Positions 1 to 9,668 are shown, counted from the stretch's first letter. The stretch is 23,034 nucleotides of DNA from an uncultured Bacteroidota bacterium (GCA_903913355.1 CAIWKU010000257.1:1-23034), one strand, 5' to 3'. Notes: a model not told the origin generated them from the letters alone. Numbers and translations: made by a program.

Positions 1-1332
1 AGTAAATATTTTCTGGATATTGGTTTGAAAGGATTGTTCGTCGGCCTTCACATTTCCTCTTTCGTCCAGACCTACATCTAATTGAGTAAGCAAGCCTTCT
101 CGCTGGGGATGAACAAATCCCATTGCCAGTAAAGCCAACTCGCAGGGAATTTCTCTTTCAGTGTCGGGTTTCTCTGAAAAACTGGCCTGACCGCCTACTG
201 CTGGTGTTTTCCATTCCAGATCTACTATTTTTAATGCTTTCAAGTTGCCGTTTGAATCACTGATAAACTCCTTGGTAGCAATTGCCCAATGCCTTTGCGC
301 TCCTTCCTCATGAGATGATGTTGTTTTCAGTACCATAGGATAGGAGGGCCAGGGCATAGAAGGAGTTCTGGTTTCCGGCGGTTTGGGCATTAGTTCAAAT
401 TGTGTAACAGAATTGGCTCCCTGCCGGTTAGAAGTTCCTACACAATCGCTTCCGGTATCGCCGCCTCCAATTACCACAACGTTTTTGCCTGTAGCCAGAA
501 TGTCTTCCCCGCTTACTGTTTTCTTGCTTACCCTTTGGTTCTGTTGTTTCAGGAATTCCATCGCAAAATATACTCCACTTACCTCTCTCCCGGGAATAGA
601 TAAATTACGTGGTATGGTAGAACCACCTGCTAAAACAATTGCATGCGACTCGCGTAGTAAATCGTTGATACTGATATTTTTACCTACTTCTGAGTTACAT
701 TTAAATTGAATCCCTTCTGACTCTAATAATGCTACCCTTCTTTCCACTACCCATTTCTCTAATTTAAAATCAGGAATACCGTATCTGAGCAGTCCACCCG
801 GAGCATCATCTCTCTCATAAACAGTAACCGTATGTCCTGCATAATTGAGTTGGGCGGCAACGGCAAGTCCAGCCGGGCCTGACCCCACTACTGCCACTTT
901 CTTTCCGGTTCTCAGATTGGGTTTTCGGGGTTTTACAAATCCTTTATCAAATGCAATCTCTATAATATGTTTTTCTATTTCTTCAATAGCAACCGGGGGT
1001 TGGTTAATGCCTAAAACGCAGGCACTTTCGCAGGGTGCAGGACAAATACGTCCTGTGAATTCCGGAAAATTATTGGTGGCGCTTAAAATTTCATAGGCTT
1101 CTTCCCAATTATTTCGGTAAACCGCATCATTAAATTCGGGGATGATATTCCCCAGCGGGCAGCCACTATGACAAAAAGGAACCCCGCAATTCATGCATCG
1201 CGCTGATTGCTGGTTAAGTTTTTGCTGTGGAAATCGGTCAACAAATTCCTTATAATCATTCACTCTCTCGCCTGGTGCTCGTTTGGAGGGAAGTTCTCTT
1301 GTAAATTCTATAAAACCGGTCGGTTTTCCCAT
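1..1332 (-). CDS. gltD: Glutamate synthase small subunit, partial (3' end beyond left edge)
   Basis: The small (beta) subunit of NADPH-dependent glutamate synthase passes electrons from NADPH through FAD and iron-sulfur clusters to the large subunit in the cytoplasm. The frame is open from the ATG at 1332 to the window edge, 444 codons without a stop; family members are about 480-490 residues, so only some 40-50 residues are missing. Visible motifs: the N-terminal cluster-binding cysteines Cys46, Cys49, Cys54 and Cys58 (CMNCGVPFCHSGCPLGN), a second group CPAPCESAC, the FAD dinucleotide motif VAVVGSGPAGLAVA, and the NADPH motif VVVIGGGDTGSDC. The gene begins 30 bases after the gltB stop on the same strand, so the two are almost certainly co-transcribed in the order gltB-gltD. 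Identity is secure. Confidence 0.96.
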   Translation of the reverse strand, partial: MGKPTGFIEFTRELPSKRAPGERVNDYKEFVDRFPQQKLNQQSARCMNCGVPFCHSGCPLGNIIPEFNDAVYRNNWEEAYEILSATNNFPEFTGRICPAPCESACVLGINQPPVAIEEIEKHIIEIAFDKGFVKPRKPNLRTGKKVAVVGSGPAGLAVAAQLNYAGHTVTVYERDDAPGGLLRYGIPDFKLEKWVVERRVALLESEGIQFKCNSEVGKNISINDLLRESHAIVLAGGSTIPRNLSIPGREVSGVYFAMEFLKQQNQRVSKKTVSGEDILATGKNVVVIGGGDTGSDCVGTSNRQGANSVTQFELMPKPPETRTPSMPWPSYPMVLKTTSSHEEGAQRHWAIATKEFISDSNGNLKALKIVDLEWKTPAVGGQASFSEKPDTEREIPCELALLAMGFVHPQREGLLTQLDVGLDERGNVKADEQSFQTNIQKIFT

Positions 1333-1362
1333 ACGATATTCTTTATGGTTCTAATTGGGTTG

Positions 1363-4300
1363 TTATTTGGATGAATTTGCGATAGATTTTTCGGCTTTTT
1401 CGAGTAGCACCTTTTTATAATCTTTAGGGAATACCTTCACAAAGTTCTTGAGCTGATTATCAAAATCGTCCAGAATAAATTTCGCTACACTACTTCCTGT
1501 ATAGGCATAATGTCGGGTAATCATATCCTGTAAAAGTCTGGCATCAGATGAATCTGGTATATCCAGGTCAACCATTTCTGTATTACAAAGTCCGGTGAAT
1601 TCACTGTTAACATCATATACATAAGCAATACCGCCACTCATACCAGCCGCAAAATTTCTTCCCGTGGCACCTAAAATAACAGCATATCCACCAGTCATAT
1701 ATTCACAGCCATGATCACCCACCCCTTCTACCACTACTGTGGCACCGGAATTTCTTACAGCAAACCTTTCTCCTGCTTTCCCCCTGATATATGCTTCACC
1801 GGAAGTTGCACCATAAAAGGCCACATTGCCGATTATGATATTTTCCTCTGGAACAAAAGATGCCTGTTTTGAAGGATAAACGATCAGTTTAGCACCACTT
1901 AAACCCTTACCGAAATAATCATTTGCATCCCCTTCAAGTTCCATGGTAAGTCCCTTGGCATTGAACGCTCCAAAACTTTGTCCGGCAGTACCCGTAAAAT
2001 TAAAATGAATGGTATCATCAGGCAATCCTTCTGCCTGGTACTTTTTACTTATTTCATTAGATACAATGGTTCCGGCTGTTCTATCGGTATTTTTGATAGG
2101 GAATGAGGCTGCAATTCTTTCTTTTTTAAGGATAGCTGGTTGGGCTGCTTCCAGTAATTGCCAATCCAATACATCACTCAGACCATGATCCTGTTCTTCC
2201 TGTTTGTACAAGCCAGTGCCCTCAGAAGGTTCTTTGTAAAGCACTGCAGAGAGGTCAAGTTTGTGATATTTCCAATGCGTTATATCTTCACGCATTTCCA
2301 AGGAATCCGCCTGGCCAATCATTTCGTTAATCGTCTTGAAACCCAATTCTGCCATGATTTCTCTTAACTCCTCCGTGATAAAACGGAAGAAATTAACCAC
2401 ATGATCCGGGTTGCCTGAGAATCGTTTACGTAGTTCCGGGTCCTGGGTGGCAACACCAACCGGGCAGGTATTCAAATGACATTTACGCATCATAATACAA
2501 CCCTCCACAATCAGTGCGGCTGTAGCAACGCCCCATTCTTCTGCACCCAGTAAAGCGGCAATAGCAATATCACGTCCTGTTTTCATTTGACCATCGGCCT
2601 GAACTACCACACGGCTGCGTAATTTGTTTTTTACCAGGGTTTGATGGGCTTCTGCTAATCCCAATTCCCAAGGTAATCCTGCATGTTTGATCGAACTGAT
2701 AGGAGAAGCGCCGGTACCACCGTCATGACCAGAGATCAAGACCACATCTGCTTTTGCTTTAGCTACTCCTGCTGCAATGGTACCCACGCCAGCTTTGGAT
2801 ACGAGTTTTACATTAATTCTTGCGGCTCGGTTGGCATTTTTCAAATCAAAGATCAGTTGGGCAAGATCTTCAATGGAATAAATATCATGATGGGGTGGTG
2901 GGGAGATCAAACCTACTCCCGGTGTAGCATGTCTGGTTTTTCCAATCCATTCATCCACTTTATATCCGGGTAATTGGCCTCCTTCACCAGGTTTTGCACC
3001 TTGTGCCATTTTGATTTGAAGCTCATCTGCCTGGGTCAGGTAATAGCTGGTTACTCCAAAACGAGCGGAAGCTACCTGTTTAATAGCAGATCGCATAGAA
3101 TCTCCATTGGCAAGTGGCTGGTAACGTATCTCATCTTCTCCTCCTTCTCCTGTATTACTCTTTCCGCCTAAACGGTTCATCGCGATGGCCAGCGTGGTAT
3201 GTGCTTCCCATGAAATAGAGCCAAACGACATAGCGCCAGTAGCAAACCGCTTGTAAATATTTTCAGCAGGCTCTACTTCATCAATAGAGATAGATGGCCG
3301 CGTTCTGGCAAACTGAAACTGGCTTCTCAGCGTACAGGCTTTTTCACTCTGGTCATTTACCAGCTTGGAATATTTCTTGAAAGCCGTATAATCATTGGTT
3401 TGGGTAGCGTGTTGTAAAAGATGAATGGTTTGGGGATTGAATAAATGAAATTCTCCTTTCCGTTTCCACTGATAAATACCACCTACCGGCAGTCTGTCAA
3501 CTGGAATATCTTTTTTGCTGAATGCAAAAAAATGTTTGGCTAATGTTTCCCTGGCAATTTCATCAAGCCCCATTCCCTGAATTCTTGAAGTAGCCCCTGT
3601 AAAGTATTGATCTACAACAGATTTATTAAGTCCGATGATTTCAAATATTTGCGCGCCCTGATAAGATTGTAAGGTAGAAATTCCCATTTTGGAGAACACT
3701 TTCAGCAGTCCTTCGTTCACTGCTTTTACATAATTCTTTTTCAACTGATCTGCATCTAACTCCGTTTGCAGTCCATTGGTGAGTTTCATATCACGAATCG
3801 AAGAAAGCGCTAAATAAGGATTGATGGCGGTGGCACCAAAGCCCAGCAAGCAGGCAAAATGATGAACTTCCCACACATCTCCTGCTTCCACAATAATCCC
3901 TACCTGGCCACGATAACCCTTTCTAATGAGGTGATGATGTACTGCTGCCGTTGCAATCAGGGATGGGATAGGTGCATGATCGGAATCAATGGCCCTGTCC
4001 GTTAGGATAATTACTTCAAATCCATCTTCAACAGAGTCTACCGCATAACGGCATAAACGGTCCAACCCGGCTTTTAAGGAACCTGGTTTTCCATCAGCCC
4101 TGAAATACGTCTGCAAAGTCTTAGCCTGAAAAATACCGGTATCTATACTTCGGATCTTCTCCAGTTCGTGGTTGTTAAGTACAGGGTGTTTAAGGGCAAC
4201 ACTATGACAGGCGAGTGGGTCCTCCACCAACAGATTCCCGTTACTGCCTGCGAAAGTGGCAAGCGACATGACCATTCTTTCCCTTATCGGGTCGATGGGT

Positions 4301-5892
4301 GGGTTGGTTACCTGTGCAAATAATTGTTTGAAATAGCTGCTTAGATGTTGGGGTTGTTCGCTGAGTACTGCCAAAGGCACATCTGTGCCCATAGATCCAA
4401 TGGGTTCTTTGCCATCAATGGCCATGGGTGCGATGATGGTATTCAGGTCTTCGGTTGAATACCCAAAAGCTTTTTGGTATTTAAAAACCTGGTCATGTTC
4501 GAGATGGGTGAACATGACACGCGGTTCAGGCAATTCTTCGAGTCGAATTTTATATTTATTGAGCCATTCAGCATATGGTTTTTGAGAGCAGATGGATTGT
4601 TTGAGTTCTTCATCACTGATAATCCTGCCCTGTTCCATGTCTACAATGAACATTTTACCTGGCTGTAATCTTCCTTTTTCTTTGATCATGGAAGGATCAA
4701 TGGGTAATACACCTGTTTCGGAAGCCATGATTACACGTTCATCATGTGTTACAGCATATCTAGAGGGTCTTAACCCATTCCTGTCAAGCGTAGCACCAAT
4801 AATTTTTCCATCAGTAAATGAAATAGACGCAGGCCCATCCCAGGGCTCCATCATGCAGGCATGAAATTCATAAAAAGCTTTCTTTACAGGGTCCATTTGG
4901 TCATTGCCATCCCATGCTTCCGGAATCAGCATCATCATAACCTGGGGAAGTGATCTGCCCGTTAGGGTAAGCAGTTCGATCATATTATCTAGACAGGCAG
5001 AATCAGATTGTCCTTCCGTTACAATTGGTAATAACATCTCCATTTCTTCTTTTGTAAAATAGGGAGAGGTAAATCCCTTTTCACTCGTGCGAAGCCAGTT
5101 CAGGTTACCCTGGAGGGTGTTGATTTCACCGTTATGCGCAATATACCTGAAAGGTTGTGCCAGTTTCCAGGAAGGGAAAGTGTTGGTAGCAAAGCGTGAG
5201 TGAACCAGACCAAATGCTGAAACCACCCTTTTATCACTTAGATCTGGGAAATAGCCCCTTAGTTGCAGACTGGTAAGCTGTCCTTTGTAAACAATCGTTT
5301 TATAGGATAGTGAAGCAATATAAAAACCGACTTCATCTTTCTTAACAGAATTTTCTATTGTATGGCTGGCATGATTACGAAGGATGAATAGTTTTCTTTC
5401 AAAATCATCCGGGTTGGTGATTTGATCCGGGCAGGCAATAAATACCTGTTCCATACAGGGAACAACGGAAAGGGCAGTAGGTCCAATGCCATCTTTATTT
5501 ACCGGAACTTTGCGGTATGTTAAGATATTTAAACCTAGTTTTTCCGCAGAACGGTTAAAGATATCCCTGCATTCTTCCCTTAGCCTGATTTCCTTAGGGA
5601 AAAAAATAAATCCGACTCCATATTTACCATAGGCAGGTAAATGGGTATCCAGTTTCAGACATTCATCAAAAAAAAACTCATGGGGTATTTGTAACATAAT
5701 ACCAGCACCATCTCCGGTATTTACTTCACAACCACAGGCACCGCGATGCTCCATATTTTCCAATACGGTTAAGGCATCCGAAATATGTTGATGTGATTTA
5801 TGTCCTTTAATATTTGCTACAAAGCCAATGCCACAGGCATCGTGCTCATAGGAAGAGTCGTAAAGACCTTCGCTGTTTCTTGAAACAAGCAT
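1363..5892 (-). CDS. gltB: Glutamate synthase large subunit
   Basis: The large (alpha) subunit makes two glutamates from glutamine and 2-oxoglutarate; it carries the glutaminase site, FMN and a 3Fe-4S cluster. About 1509 residues, the normal family length. Counting from the ATG at 5892, the class II amidotransferase domain starts at Cys20 (HDACGIGFVA), the nucleophile freed when the short propeptide is removed. Further on are NTGDGAGI, the IAHNGEINTLQGN segment, the FMN/synthase domain (GHDGGTGASP, QADGQMKTGRDIA) and the cluster cysteines Cys1132, Cys1138 and Cys1143 with C-x5-C-x4-C spacing. The C-terminal region has the glycine-rich GXGXG-type helix domain. The frame extends two codons upstream to a TTG at 5898, but the ATG at 5892 is a better start and still leaves a 19-residue propeptide. 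gltD follows directly. No convincing promoter was identified in the 174-base upstream gap. Confidence 0.97.
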   Translation of the reverse strand: MLVSRNSEGLYDSSYEHDACGIGFVANIKGHKSHQHISDALTVLENMEHRGACGCEVNTGDGAGIMLQIPHEFFFDECLKLDTHLPAYGKYGVGFIFFPKEIRLREECRDIFNRSAEKLGLNILTYRKVPVNKDGIGPTALSVVPCMEQVFIACPDQITNPDDFERKLFILRNHASHTIENSVKKDEVGFYIASLSYKTIVYKGQLTSLQLRGYFPDLSDKRVVSAFGLVHSRFATNTFPSWKLAQPFRYIAHNGEINTLQGNLNWLRTSEKGFTSPYFTKEEMEMLLPIVTEGQSDSACLDNMIELLTLTGRSLPQVMMMLIPEAWDGNDQMDPVKKAFYEFHACMMEPWDGPASISFTDGKIIGATLDRNGLRPSRYAVTHDERVIMASETGVLPIDPSMIKEKGRLQPGKMFIVDMEQGRIISDEELKQSICSQKPYAEWLNKYKIRLEELPEPRVMFTHLEHDQVFKYQKAFGYSTEDLNTIIAPMAIDGKEPIGSMGTDVPLAVLSEQPQHLSSYFKQLFAQVTNPPIDPIRERMVMSLATFAGSNGNLLVEDPLACHSVALKHPVLNNHELEKIRSIDTGIFQAKTLQTYFRADGKPGSLKAGLDRLCRYAVDSVEDGFEVIILTDRAIDSDHAPIPSLIATAAVHHHLIRKGYRGQVGIIVEAGDVWEVHHFACLLGFGATAINPYLALSSIRDMKLTNGLQTELDADQLKKNYVKAVNEGLLKVFSKMGISTLQSYQGAQIFEIIGLNKSVVDQYFTGATSRIQGMGLDEIARETLAKHFFAFSKKDIPVDRLPVGGIYQWKRKGEFHLFNPQTIHLLQHATQTNDYTAFKKYSKLVNDQSEKACTLRSQFQFARTRPSISIDEVEPAENIYKRFATGAMSFGSISWEAHTTLAIAMNRLGGKSNTGEGGEDEIRYQPLANGDSMRSAIKQVASARFGVTSYYLTQADELQIKMAQGAKPGEGGQLPGYKVDEWIGKTRHATPGVGLISPPPHHDIYSIEDLAQLIFDLKNANRAARINVKLVSKAGVGTIAAGVAKAKADVVLISGHDGGTGASPISSIKHAGLPWELGLAEAHQTLVKNKLRSRVVVQADGQMKTGRDIAIAALLGAEEWGVATAALIVEGCIMMRKCHLNTCPVGVATQDPELRKRFSGNPDHVVNFFRFITEELREIMAELGFKTINEMIGQADSLEMREDITHWKYHKLDLSAVLYKEPSEGTGLYKQEEQDHGLSDVLDWQLLEAAQPAILKKERIAASFPIKNTDRTAGTIVSNEISKKYQAEGLPDDTIHFNFTGTAGQSFGAFNAKGLTMELEGDANDYFGKGLSGAKLIVYPSKQASFVPEENIIIGNVAFYGATSGEAYIRGKAGERFAVRNSGATVVVEGVGDHGCEYMTGGYAVILGATGRNFAAGMSGGIAYVYDVNSEFTGLCNTEMVDLDIPDSSDARLLQDMITRHYAYTGSSVAKFILDDFDNQLKNFVKVFPKDYKKVLLEKAEKSIANSSK

Positions 5893-5996
5893 GCACAATC
5901 GAATTAATGTTCAGGAAATATATGGTGGGCAACCGTTGCGGAAAATTACGAAAAAATAGGCAAAGAGTAAAGGATAAATTTCAATTGTTTTGATAT

Positions 5997-6049
5997 TTAT
6001 TTGAATATTATCTAAATAATCGTCAATTAATTAAATAATGTTCAAATAA
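5997..6049. repeat. AT-rich imperfect inverted repeat between ispE end and gltB start
   Basis: Arms at 5997-6011 (TTATTTGAATATTAT) and 6035-6049 (ATAATGTTCAAATAA) are complementary at 14 of 15 positions, with a 23-base spacer that is also AT-rich. It lies 18 bases beyond the ispE stop and about 105 bases before the gltB start. It could be a weak transcription-ending hairpin for ispE or a binding site for a dimeric regulator upstream of gltB. The AT-rich background raises the chance of coincidence; no function is assigned. Confidence 0.4.
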
Positions 6050-6066
6050 TAACCGATGATAGTTTA

Positions 6067-6897
6067 TCAAATTTCATACACCCGGTATTTGTTCTGAAAT
6101 GAAAGAGAAACAGAACAATCCTTTTGAAACAATCCATAAACAGCACTGCCACTGCCACTTAACGAGGCATAGAGTGCACCTTGTTGATATAATTCGGTTT
6201 TGATTTCACCTATTTCAGGATAGTTTTCAATAATGGCGGGTTCAAAATCATTTTGCAGATTACTCTTCCAGTCAGTAATAGGTGTCTGTATAATATCAAG
6301 TATCGAAACTGTAGGCTTTTTGGGAGAAATGTTTGCAAATGCCCATGCCGTAGAAATATGGATAGCAGGATAAACGATTAGCCATTTATAACACGACAGG
6401 TCTAGAAATATTTCTTCTATTTTTTCACCCCTGCTACTTGCAAATGCAGGTTTGTTATAAATAAAGAACGGACAATCACTACCCAATTCCAAGGCATAAG
6501 ATGCTAACTTTTCTTTTGTTAGGGAAAGTTGAAAATACTGATTCAGTAATTGCAAGGTGAAAGCACCATCCGCACTTCCACCACCCAGCCCGGCACCCAT
6601 TGGAATTACTTTATGTAGATGCATTTGTACAGAGGGTAATTCAGGAAAATCTTTTTGTAATCGTTTATACGCTTTGATACATAGATTGTCATCTGGATCT
6701 CCTTTAATAACCAATCCGCTTGATTGAAATTGAATCTCTCCCCGAGAAACCGTATCGATGGGTTCTTTTTGTATGATTTCTAAAGCATCTTTAATACCAA
6801 TTGGATAAAAGACAGTTTCTAACTCATGATAGCCATCTACCCGTTTAGAAATGATATTCAGACCCAGGTTAATTTTGCAGTTTGGAAAAAAGACCAT
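6067..6897 (-). CDS. ispE: 4-diphosphocytidyl-2-C-methyl-D-erythritol kinase
   Basis: This is the ATP-dependent kinase of the non-mevalonate (MEP) isoprenoid pathway; it phosphorylates the 2-hydroxyl of CDP-methylerythritol in the cytoplasm. At 276 residues it matches the usual length of about 280. GHMP-kinase features are clear: Lys8 in the N-terminal strand (NCKINLGLN), the glycine-rich ATP loop PMGAGLGGGSAD at 99-110, the catalytic Asp141 in LGSDCPFF, and the C-terminal motif LSGSGSAVYGLF starting near 247. The start is an ATG at 6897 and gives the expected N-terminus. The bifunctional-nuclease gene ends 63 bases upstream on the same strand and may be co-transcribed. No other MEP pathway gene is in the window. 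Confidence 0.95.
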   Translation of the reverse strand: MVFFPNCKINLGLNIISKRVDGYHELETVFYPIGIKDALEIIQKEPIDTVSRGEIQFQSSGLVIKGDPDDNLCIKAYKRLQKDFPELPSVQMHLHKVIPMGAGLGGGSADGAFTLQLLNQYFQLSLTKEKLASYALELGSDCPFFIYNKPAFASSRGEKIEEIFLDLSCYKWLIVYPAIHISTAWAFANISPKKPTVSILDIIQTPITDWKSNLQNDFEPAIIENYPEIGEIKTELYQQGALYASLSGSGSAVYGLFQKDCSVSLSFQNKYRVYEI

Positions 6898-6960
6898 TTG
6901 GGGCTATTGATAATTAACAATTAACAATGAAATTGGTAAGCATTAATTGAAGAGGGTGCA

Positions 6961-7548
6961 TTATTTTCTTTTATTAATCTCATCGCGGATGGAAATGGCG
7001 CGGATATAGTCTTCTTGTTCGAGTACCTCATTAAGGAGCGTTTGTAGTTCTTCAAGATTCAAAGCGCTGAGATCATCTCTGTTACCGCCCCGTTCTTCAA
7101 TGCCAACGGATTCTCCCTTATTTTTTTTAGGAGCTCCATCTTCCATTAAGATGCCGGCATTCTCCAATATATGTTCGTAAGTATAAATGGGGCAGCCAAA
7201 GCGAACAGCTAATGCAAGGGCATCGCTGGTACGACTGTCAATTTCAACCGTATCATTTTCTGTAAAACAAACCAGTTTTGAATAGAAAATGCCTTCCTGA
7301 AGATCACTTATAATAATTTCCTGAAGATCCACATTGAATGCATTCATGAAATTCTTCATCAGGTCGTGGGTTAGCGGCCGGCTTGGTTGCATATTCTCCA
7401 AAGCTACTGCAATGGCCTGTGCTTCAAAACCACCGATAACGATAGGTAAACGGCGTAAACCGTTTATTTCGCCCAATACCACTGCATAAGAATGCGTTTG
7501 GGTAATGCTGTGAGAAAGGGCTACTATTTCCAGTTCTATCTTCTTCAT
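6961..7548 (-). CDS. Bifunctional nuclease family protein (DUF151 + UVR)
   Basis: A 195-residue soluble protein with two parts. Residues 1 to about 130 match the DUF151/BFN domain (opening MKKIELEIVALSHS, then LPIVIGGFEAQAIAVALE, and DSRTSDALALAVRFGCPIY). Residues about 160-195 (LEELQTLLNEVLEQEDY, then IRAISIRDEINKRK) form a helical hairpin like the UVR domain of UvrB/UvrC. The two are joined by a charged, glycine-rich linker. This architecture is common in Bacteroidota. The nuclease name comes from a plant homologue; the bacterial function is not established, and the UVR part suggests a protein contact. It is first in a minus-strand group that continues with ispE, and diverges from the ABC-F gene. 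The ATG at 7548 gives the family-typical N-terminus. Confidence 0.88.
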   Translation of the reverse strand: MKKIELEIVALSHSITQTHSYAVVLGEINGLRRLPIVIGGFEAQAIAVALENMQPSRPLTHDLMKNFMNAFNVDLQEIIISDLQEGIFYSKLVCFTENDTVEIDSRTSDALALAVRFGCPIYTYEHILENAGILMEDGAPKKNKGESVGIEERGGNRDDLSALNLEELQTLLNEVLEQEDYIRAISIRDEINKRK

Positions 7549-7601
7549 AAATTAGGTACGAAAGTAATTCAAATTAAAACACGAAAAGCAGGTGAAACAA
7601 G

Positions 7602-7634
7602 CAAAATTGGGAAGAAGAATGATTTTTTGTCAAA
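7602..7634 (-). promoter_or_regulatory. Candidate promoter for the bifunctional-nuclease gene
   Basis: On the minus strand a TTTG (complement of 7631-7634) is followed after 21 bases by CAATTTTG (complement of 7602-7609). This is one mismatch from the Bacteroidota -7 consensus TAnnTTTG, with an acceptable distance from the -33 TTTG. It would give a leader of roughly 45-50 bases before the ATG at 7548. Found by eye only. Confidence 0.3.
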
Positions 7635-7721
7635 CTAATCCGGCAAAAAACTAGATCGGGCTGAACCCTTTTCACCTTTTCTTATGCTGCTCTGTTCAGT
7701 TTTTCCACTTAGTTTTGCTTC

Positions 7722-9635
7722 ATGCATTATGTTTCTGCCGAAGGGTTGACCAAAAGTTATGGGATCAATCCATTATTTAAGAATATTTCATTTCATATTA
7801 ACGAGGGTGATAAAATCGCATTGATAGCTCGGAACGGAGTAGGTAAATCAACTCTGTTACGGATACTCAGTGGAACAGAAAAACCGGACCAGGGTAAATT
7901 GTTTATCCATAAGGATGTAACAGTTGCTTTATTTGAGCAGGATCCAAGGTTTGATGAAACTAAAACAGTACTGGAGAATATCTTTCATTCCAATCATCCA
8001 GTAATGAATGTGATCAGCGAATATGAAAAAGCAAGTGAGTCCGAAGATGGAGAGGCTTTGGTTGAGTTATTTGGCAAAATGGATGACCTGAACGCCTGGG
8101 ACTTTGAAGTGAAAGTTAAGCAGATACTCACCAGATTGAATATTCATCACCTGGAGCAGCCGGTGAGTGATTTGAGCGGGGGACAAAGAAAAAGGGTTGC
8201 ACTTGCCAAAACGCTAATTGATATTGGGTTTGATCATAAACATACTTTGCTGATGATGGATGAACCCACCAATCATCTGGATGTGGAAATGATTGAATGG
8301 CTGGAAAATTATCTGAATCAGGAAAATGTTACCCTGTTGTTAGTAACGCATGACCGTTATTTTCTGGATGCCGTGAGTGAAGAAATATGGGAACTGGAAA
8401 GAGAGAATATGTATGTATACAGGGGCGATTATGAAAATTATGTAGAAAAGAAAGCGGCACGTATTGAGAGTGAACTGGCCAGTATTGATAAAGCTAAGAA
8501 CGAGTATAGAAAAGAACTGGAGTGGATGCGCAAACAACCGAAAGCCAGAACCACCAAAAGCAAAAGCAGGCAGGATAATTTTTATGAAGTCGAATCCAGG
8601 GCCAAACAAAAAATTGAGGATGTACAGGTTCAGTTGCAGATAAAAATGAGCCGTTTGGGTGGAAAGATTGTGGAGATGAAGAAAGTCTATAAAAGCTATG
8701 GTGAGTTGCCGATTTTAAAAGGTTTCGATTATAATTTTAGTAAAGGAGAAAGGATTGGTATCATTGGTAAAAATGGAGTCGGGAAATCTACTTTTCTAAA
8801 TATGCTCCAAAGAATTGAAGCCGCTGATAGCGGCAAGATCAATATTGGAGATACCGTTGTATTCGGCAACTTTTCTCAGCAGGGCCTGGTAATCAAAGAA
8901 AATATACGGGTAATTGAATATGTAAAAAACATAGCCGAAAATTTCCCGCTGGCAAACGGAGGTAGTTTAAGCGCAGCGCAATTCCTGGAATTATTTCTTT
9001 TCACCCCGGATAAACAATATACTTATTTACTGTCGCTCAGCGGGGGAGAAAAAAAGAGATTACAACTCTTAAGTGTTCTTTTTGCGAACCCCAATTTTTT
9101 AATATTGGATGAGCCTACCAATGATCTGGATCTTCCAACACTTGCGGTACTCGAAAATTTTCTTAGCGACTATCAGGGTTGTGTATTGATCGTGAGTCAC
9201 GACCGATATTTTATGGATAGACTGGTTGACCATTTATTTGTATTTGAAGGAGAGGGAGAAGTGAGGGATTTTCCGGGTAACTATACCCAGTACCGAATAT
9301 GGCTAAAGGAAAATGAAAAGAAGGAAAATAAATGGGATGTGCTGGAAGACAGAAAAAGTAAAGGAGAAAGTACAGAAGCCGCAGTTGTGAATCGAGAAAC
9401 GAGCATTTCAGTTCCTAAAAAGAAAATGAGTTTTAAAGAGAAAAGAGAATTTGAAATATTGGAAAAAGAATTACCGATTTTGGAAGAGGAGAAAAAGAAA
9501 ATTGCAGAATTGATGAGTTCAGGGAACCTGGGATTTGAGGAATTACAGAAGTTAAGTGATCGCATGATAGCGATTACAGAAGAATCGGGAGAAAAAGAAT
9601 TGAGATGGCTTGAATTGAGTGAGATGGTTGGATAA
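7722..9635 (+). CDS. ABC-F family ATPase, Uup-like
   Basis: A 637-residue protein with two fused ABC ATPase domains and no membrane segments, as in the ABC-F family that acts on ribosomes. Domain 1: Walker A at 36-44 (ARNGVGKST), signature L151-Q155 (LSGGQ), Walker B LLMMDEPTNHLD. Domain 2: Walker A at 349-356 (GKNGVGKS), signature L439-E443 (LSGGE), Walker B FLILDEPTNDLD. The interdomain linker (about 245-310) is long, charged and helical. A lysine/glutamate-rich C-terminal extension (about 560-637) looks like the coiled-coil domain of Uup. The first glycine of Walker A 1 is alanine; to my knowledge this recurs in Bacteroidota Uup proteins and is not a defect. A housekeeping translation or ribosome-quality role is more likely than antibiotic resistance, but sequence alone cannot decide. 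The FKBP gene follows 53 bases downstream. Confidence 0.92.
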   Translation: MHYVSAEGLTKSYGINPLFKNISFHINEGDKIALIARNGVGKSTLLRILSGTEKPDQGKLFIHKDVTVALFEQDPRFDETKTVLENIFHSNHPVMNVISEYEKASESEDGEALVELFGKMDDLNAWDFEVKVKQILTRLNIHHLEQPVSDLSGGQRKRVALAKTLIDIGFDHKHTLLMMDEPTNHLDVEMIEWLENYLNQENVTLLLVTHDRYFLDAVSEEIWELERENMYVYRGDYENYVEKKAARIESELASIDKAKNEYRKELEWMRKQPKARTTKSKSRQDNFYEVESRAKQKIEDVQVQLQIKMSRLGGKIVEMKKVYKSYGELPILKGFDYNFSKGERIGIIGKNGVGKSTFLNMLQRIEAADSGKINIGDTVVFGNFSQQGLVIKENIRVIEYVKNIAENFPLANGGSLSAAQFLELFLFTPDKQYTYLLSLSGGEKKRLQLLSVLFANPNFLILDEPTNDLDLPTLAVLENFLSDYQGCVLIVSHDRYFMDRLVDHLFVFEGEGEVRDFPGNYTQYRIWLKENEKKENKWDVLEDRKSKGESTEAAVVNRETSISVPKKKMSFKEKREFEILEKELPILEEEKKKIAELMSSGNLGFEELQKLSDRMIAITEESGEKELRWLELSEMVG

Positions 9636-9653
9636 GGGTTCTGTAATATTGAT

Positions 9654-9668
9654 ATAAACAATGTTTAT
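9654..9668. promoter_or_regulatory. Perfect 15-base palindrome before the FKBP gene
   Basis: ATAAACA-A-TGTTTAT, 7-base arms around one central base, lies in the 53-base gap between the ABC-F and FKBP genes, 20 bases before the FKBP ATG. The size and position suit a regulator binding site, but AT-rich palindromes of this size also occur by chance. It lacks the GC and T-run of a terminator. Confidence 0.3.

Noticed and set aside
36..44. Possible loss of function of the first ATPase site of the ABC-F protein (Ala36 in place of the first Walker A glycine; residue numbers)
   Set aside because: The essential G-x-G-K-S part is intact and the A-R-N-G form recurs, as far as I recall, in Bacteroidota Uup-like proteins.
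6912..6928. Tandem AATTAAC AATTAAC AAT in the gap between the bifunctional-nuclease gene and ispE
   Set aside because: Only two and a half copies of a 7-base AT-rich unit; easily a chance slip and without a further sign of function.
7661..7699. CTGAAC/GTTCAG inverted repeat in the divergent gap before the ABC-F gene
   Set aside because: Arms of only 6 bases with a 27-base spacer; too weak to call an operator or hairpin.
7710..7717. TAGTTTTG, an exact match to the -7 consensus, just before the ABC-F ATG
   Set aside because: It ends 4 bases before the ATG, which would put the transcript start at or inside the first codon, and no -33 element is at a proper distance.
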